A stretch of DNA of 8,182 bases, from positions 1-8,182 of the forward strand of contig JAADGA010000054.1 in assembly GCA_013152615.1 (NCBI GenBank), given 5' to 3'. Below, piece by piece: positions 6,676 to 8,182 of the stretch (the stretch's first letter is position 1; every line of letters begins with the position of its first letter). The notes below the pieces were generated by a model that saw nothing but the letters and a program-made list of their open reading frames with translations, made no database searches and was not told where the DNA came from. The position numbers were made by a program, and so were the translations under genes. The DNA is from Alphaproteobacteria bacterium (GTDB lineage Bacteria; Pseudomonadota; Alphaproteobacteria; Sphingomonadales; Emcibacteraceae).

Positions 6676-7176
6676 ATGAGAAAACAAAAAGCCACAGGAT
6701 TTCCCCGCTGGACCGGATATAATACCGAACGCGACCCGATTGAGGTCAGGTCGTGCGATCATGACGGCTGTGGCAACAAGGGGGATTTTCCCGCTCCGAA
6801 ATCGCCGGACAGCAAGGATAAATGGCAATTTTGTGAGCGTCATATTACTGAGTTTAACCGTAACTGGAATTATTTTGAAGGCCTGAGCAGGGAAGAGGCG
6901 TTCCGGCGGGCTCAGGAAGAAATGCGCACGGCAAAGGGCTATGCCACCAGTGGGGCCTATCAGATGGGCGAGGCCAGCTACGGCAAGGACCGCCGCCGCA
7001 GTGATGCCCTGATCATCCTTGACCTTGATGACGACGCCACCGCAGCCGAAATCAAGACCGCCTATCGCCGTATGGCCAAACTCTATCACCCCGATACCAA
7101 TCTGGGCGACAGCGAAGCCGCAATAAAATTCCAGCAGGTGATCACGGCCTATGAGGTGCTGACGGCGAAGTCCTGA
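6676..7176 (+). CDS. DnaJ-domain protein with N-terminal Cys/His cluster
   Basis: This is a 166-aa cytoplasmic J-domain co-chaperone-like protein. A C-terminal J domain spans about 109-165, with LIILDLDDDATAAEIKTAYRRMAKLYHPDTN and the HPD triad at 138-140, which stimulates a DnaK partner. The N-terminal half has C27, C32, C53 and H56 (CDHDGC ... FCERH), a probable zinc site, followed by a conserved-looking FNRNWNYFEGLS. It lacks the G/F, zinc-finger and substrate domains of true DnaJ. Similar small proteins are widespread in Alphaproteobacteria; their client is unknown to me. AGGA lies 8 bases before the ATG. It follows pckA by 28 bases with no terminator seen, so it may be co-transcribed. 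Confidence 0.88.
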   Translation: MRKQKATGFPRWTGYNTERDPIEVRSCDHDGCGNKGDFPAPKSPDSKDKWQFCERHITEFNRNWNYFEGLSREEAFRRAQEEMRTAKGYATSGAYQMGEASYGKDRRRSDALIILDLDDDATAAEIKTAYRRMAKLYHPDTNLGDSEAAIKFQQVITAYEVLTAKS

Positions 7177-7239
7177 CGTCGAGGTCCTGATTAATCAAAC
7201 CGCCGCCATACAGCCCATCCCGGTAAAATCAGACTTTTG

Positions 7240-7683
7240 TTACGGCACAAGAACAATAGGGACACCAGCGGTATGGGCCAATGAATTCGCCACACTTCCC
7301 AAAAAGATATCGGCAAGTTTTGAACGGCCCTTACGACCGACAAAAATCATGTTTGCATGAATTTTCTTGGCGTGCTTGTTAATAACCTCTGAGGGATGTC
7401 CCCAGAAAAAACCGGTTTTTATATCAACGCCTGAATCGGCATAGCGTTCCGCCAACGGTTCAAGAATTTCCTTGCGTTCCCATTCTTCCTGTTTGGACAT
7501 ATCCTCGGGCAGCGGCGGAGCCGAAAATTCGGTGACATATAAAGGTTGAAATTTTGCCCATTGTACCGCCGTGACAAAATGAACTTCCGCCCCTGTCTTT
7601 TGGGCGAGCCCCACGGCGCGTTCTGCGGCCCGGTCACTCCATTCACTTCCATCGACACCAACCAGATACACTAAAGCAGTCAT
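7240..7683 (-). CDS. universal stress protein, UspA family
   Basis: This is a single-domain Usp of 147 aa, a normal family length. The ATP-binding pattern is intact: D11 in LVGVDGS near the start and G-x2-G-x9-G-S at 116-130 (GRKGRSKLADIFLGS), ending with the usual hydrophobic strand VPIVLVP. It therefore belongs to the nucleotide-binding Usp subgroup. The ATG at 7681-7683 has a strong AAAGGAG seven bases upstream. The gene stands alone, convergent with the DnaJ-domain gene, with no clear intrinsic terminator in the 63 bases between them (a palindrome TGATTAATCA lies at 7188-7197). The stress that induces it cannot be read from the sequence. Confidence 0.93.
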   Translation of the reverse strand: MTALVYLVGVDGSEWSDRAAERAVGLAQKTGAEVHFVTAVQWAKFQPLYVTEFSAPPLPEDMSKQEEWERKEILEPLAERYADSGVDIKTGFFWGHPSEVINKHAKKIHANMIFVGRKGRSKLADIFLGSVANSLAHTAGVPIVLVP

Positions 7684-7932
7684 ATTCTTCTCCTTTTAAA
7701 GATTGAAGTTCCGATCTTCTACATGATCTATTTTACATCAACAGCAGGCAACTTTTTTACCAATACTCCTCTATTGTTACCTAATAACGGCAAAGTTATT
7801 TTGCAAGGATGATTGACAGATATATTCGGGCCTTGGTCAATCGGAGGGCCTTATATTAAACCATATCACCCCGGTACCATCCTGAATAACAGGCCATCAC
7901 GATAAAATTACCGCTTGACCAATATAGCTATT
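7684..7932. other. non-coding region upstream of the Usp gene and downstream of the M20 gene
   Basis: No gene is seen here. The Usp promoter should lie within it on the minus strand, but no box pair stands out. Several dyads are present: AATAAC-N6-GTTATT (7783-7800) overlapping GCAAA-N5-TTTGC (7790-7804), GATTGAC-N18-GTCAATC (7811-7842), and TTGGTCAA (7833-7840) repeated inverted as TTGACCAA (7915-7922). A weak hairpin CCTG-N5-CAGG at 7881-7893 could belong to the end of the M20 transcript. No T run supports a terminator. Confidence 0.5.
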
Positions 7933-8182
7933 CTAACGGCCCGCCAGCTGCTTTAAAATTACCGTCCAGTGATTTAACCCCTGATAGAATGTCTTGATCG
8001 GCACCCGTTCATTGAGGCCGTGGGCGAACATCTCGTCCGGATTGATGAATATGCTGGAAACCGCCAGCGTCGGAATGCCGGCTGAACGATAATACATGCC
8101 GTCGGTGCCACCGGATTCCATATAACCGATAACAGGAACATCGGGGTAACGGCTATGGACCGCCTTGCCAACAGCGGCCATG
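7933..8182 (-). CDS. M20 family metallopeptidase, C-terminal fragment (cut by window edge)
   Basis: The reading frame enters from the right edge and ends with TAG at 7933-7935, showing only the last ~82 residues. The segment SGGTDGMYYRSAGIPTLAVS followed by FAHGLNERVPI and a terminal helix HWTVILKQLAGR is typical of M20/M25/M40 zinc peptidases. The histidine of HGLNERV is a metal ligand of the catalytic domain. The ATG near the edge (8179-8181) is probably internal, since the catalytic core and lid domain must lie beyond the window. The substrate (dipeptide, acyl-amino acid or similar) cannot be decided. It reads toward the Usp gene on the same strand. Confidence 0.88.
   Translation of the reverse strand, partial: MAAVGKAVHSRYPDVPVIGYMESGGTDGMYYRSAGIPTLAVSSIFINPDEMFAHGLNERVPIKTFYQGLNHWTVILKQLAGR

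Noticed and set aside
7177..7239. Bidirectional terminator between the DnaJ-domain and Usp genes
   Set aside because: There is only a 10-bp palindrome TGATTAATCA and a GTCCTGA direct repeat. No GC-rich stem with a T tract is present.
7715..7733. FNR/FixK-type box upstream of Usp (TGATC...ATCAA)
   Set aside because: The half-sites are 8-9 bases apart instead of 4, so it does not fit the TTGAT-N4-ATCAA pattern.

Overview
The window looks like a chromosomal segment of an alphaproteobacterium of roughly 50% GC. The main reason is the gene block chvI-chvG-hprK-rapZ-EIIA(Man)-ptsH on the minus strand, with pckA diverging from it. That arrangement is typical of Alphaproteobacteria: a Rhizobium/Brucella-type envelope-stress two-component system joined to a transport-independent regulatory PTS. 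The short HprK (141 residues) and the small DnaJ-like protein after pckA also fit this class. I cannot name the genus.

Layout. 1-69 (+) may be the last codons of a gene entering from the left. 174-4748 (-) is the regulatory block, read right to left: response regulator ChvI, sensor kinase ChvG (overlapping), HPr kinase/phosphorylase (ATGA overlap with chvG), RapZ (84 bp gap with its own candidate promoter), EIIA of the mannose family (69 bp gap with tandem repeats and a 9-base homopolymer), and HPr (start codon abutting the EIIA stop). 4749-5042 is an AT-rich divergent regulatory region. 5043-7176 (+) holds pckA and a DnaJ-domain protein with a cysteine/histidine zinc-type cluster. 7240-7683 (-) is a universal stress protein. 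7933-8182 (-) is the C-terminal end of an M20 family metallopeptidase cut by the window edge.

How it works together (family knowledge plus inference). ChvG/ChvI sense the envelope or acid state and control transcription. HprK phosphorylates HPr on a serine (S58 here), in competition with PEP-dependent phosphorylation of HPr on H27 and transfer to EIIA H9. No sugar permease is present, so this PTS is presumably regulatory. PckA makes PEP, the donor of that phosphoryl chain, so its divergent position links gluconeogenic carbon status to the signalling block.

Most novel-looking points: (1) a 22-codon leader ORF with a near-perfect Shine-Dalgarno directly upstream of, and overlapping, the chvI start codon; (2) a 9-A run in the 5' end of rapZ followed by an internal TTG start with its own ribosome binding site; (3) three tandem 13-14 bp repeats, each carrying a GAGG-type element on the coding strand, plus a C9 tract between rapZ and the EIIA gene; (4) an in-frame tandem repeat in the ChvG N-terminus. 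No mobile element, CRISPR, tRNA or rRNA was seen.
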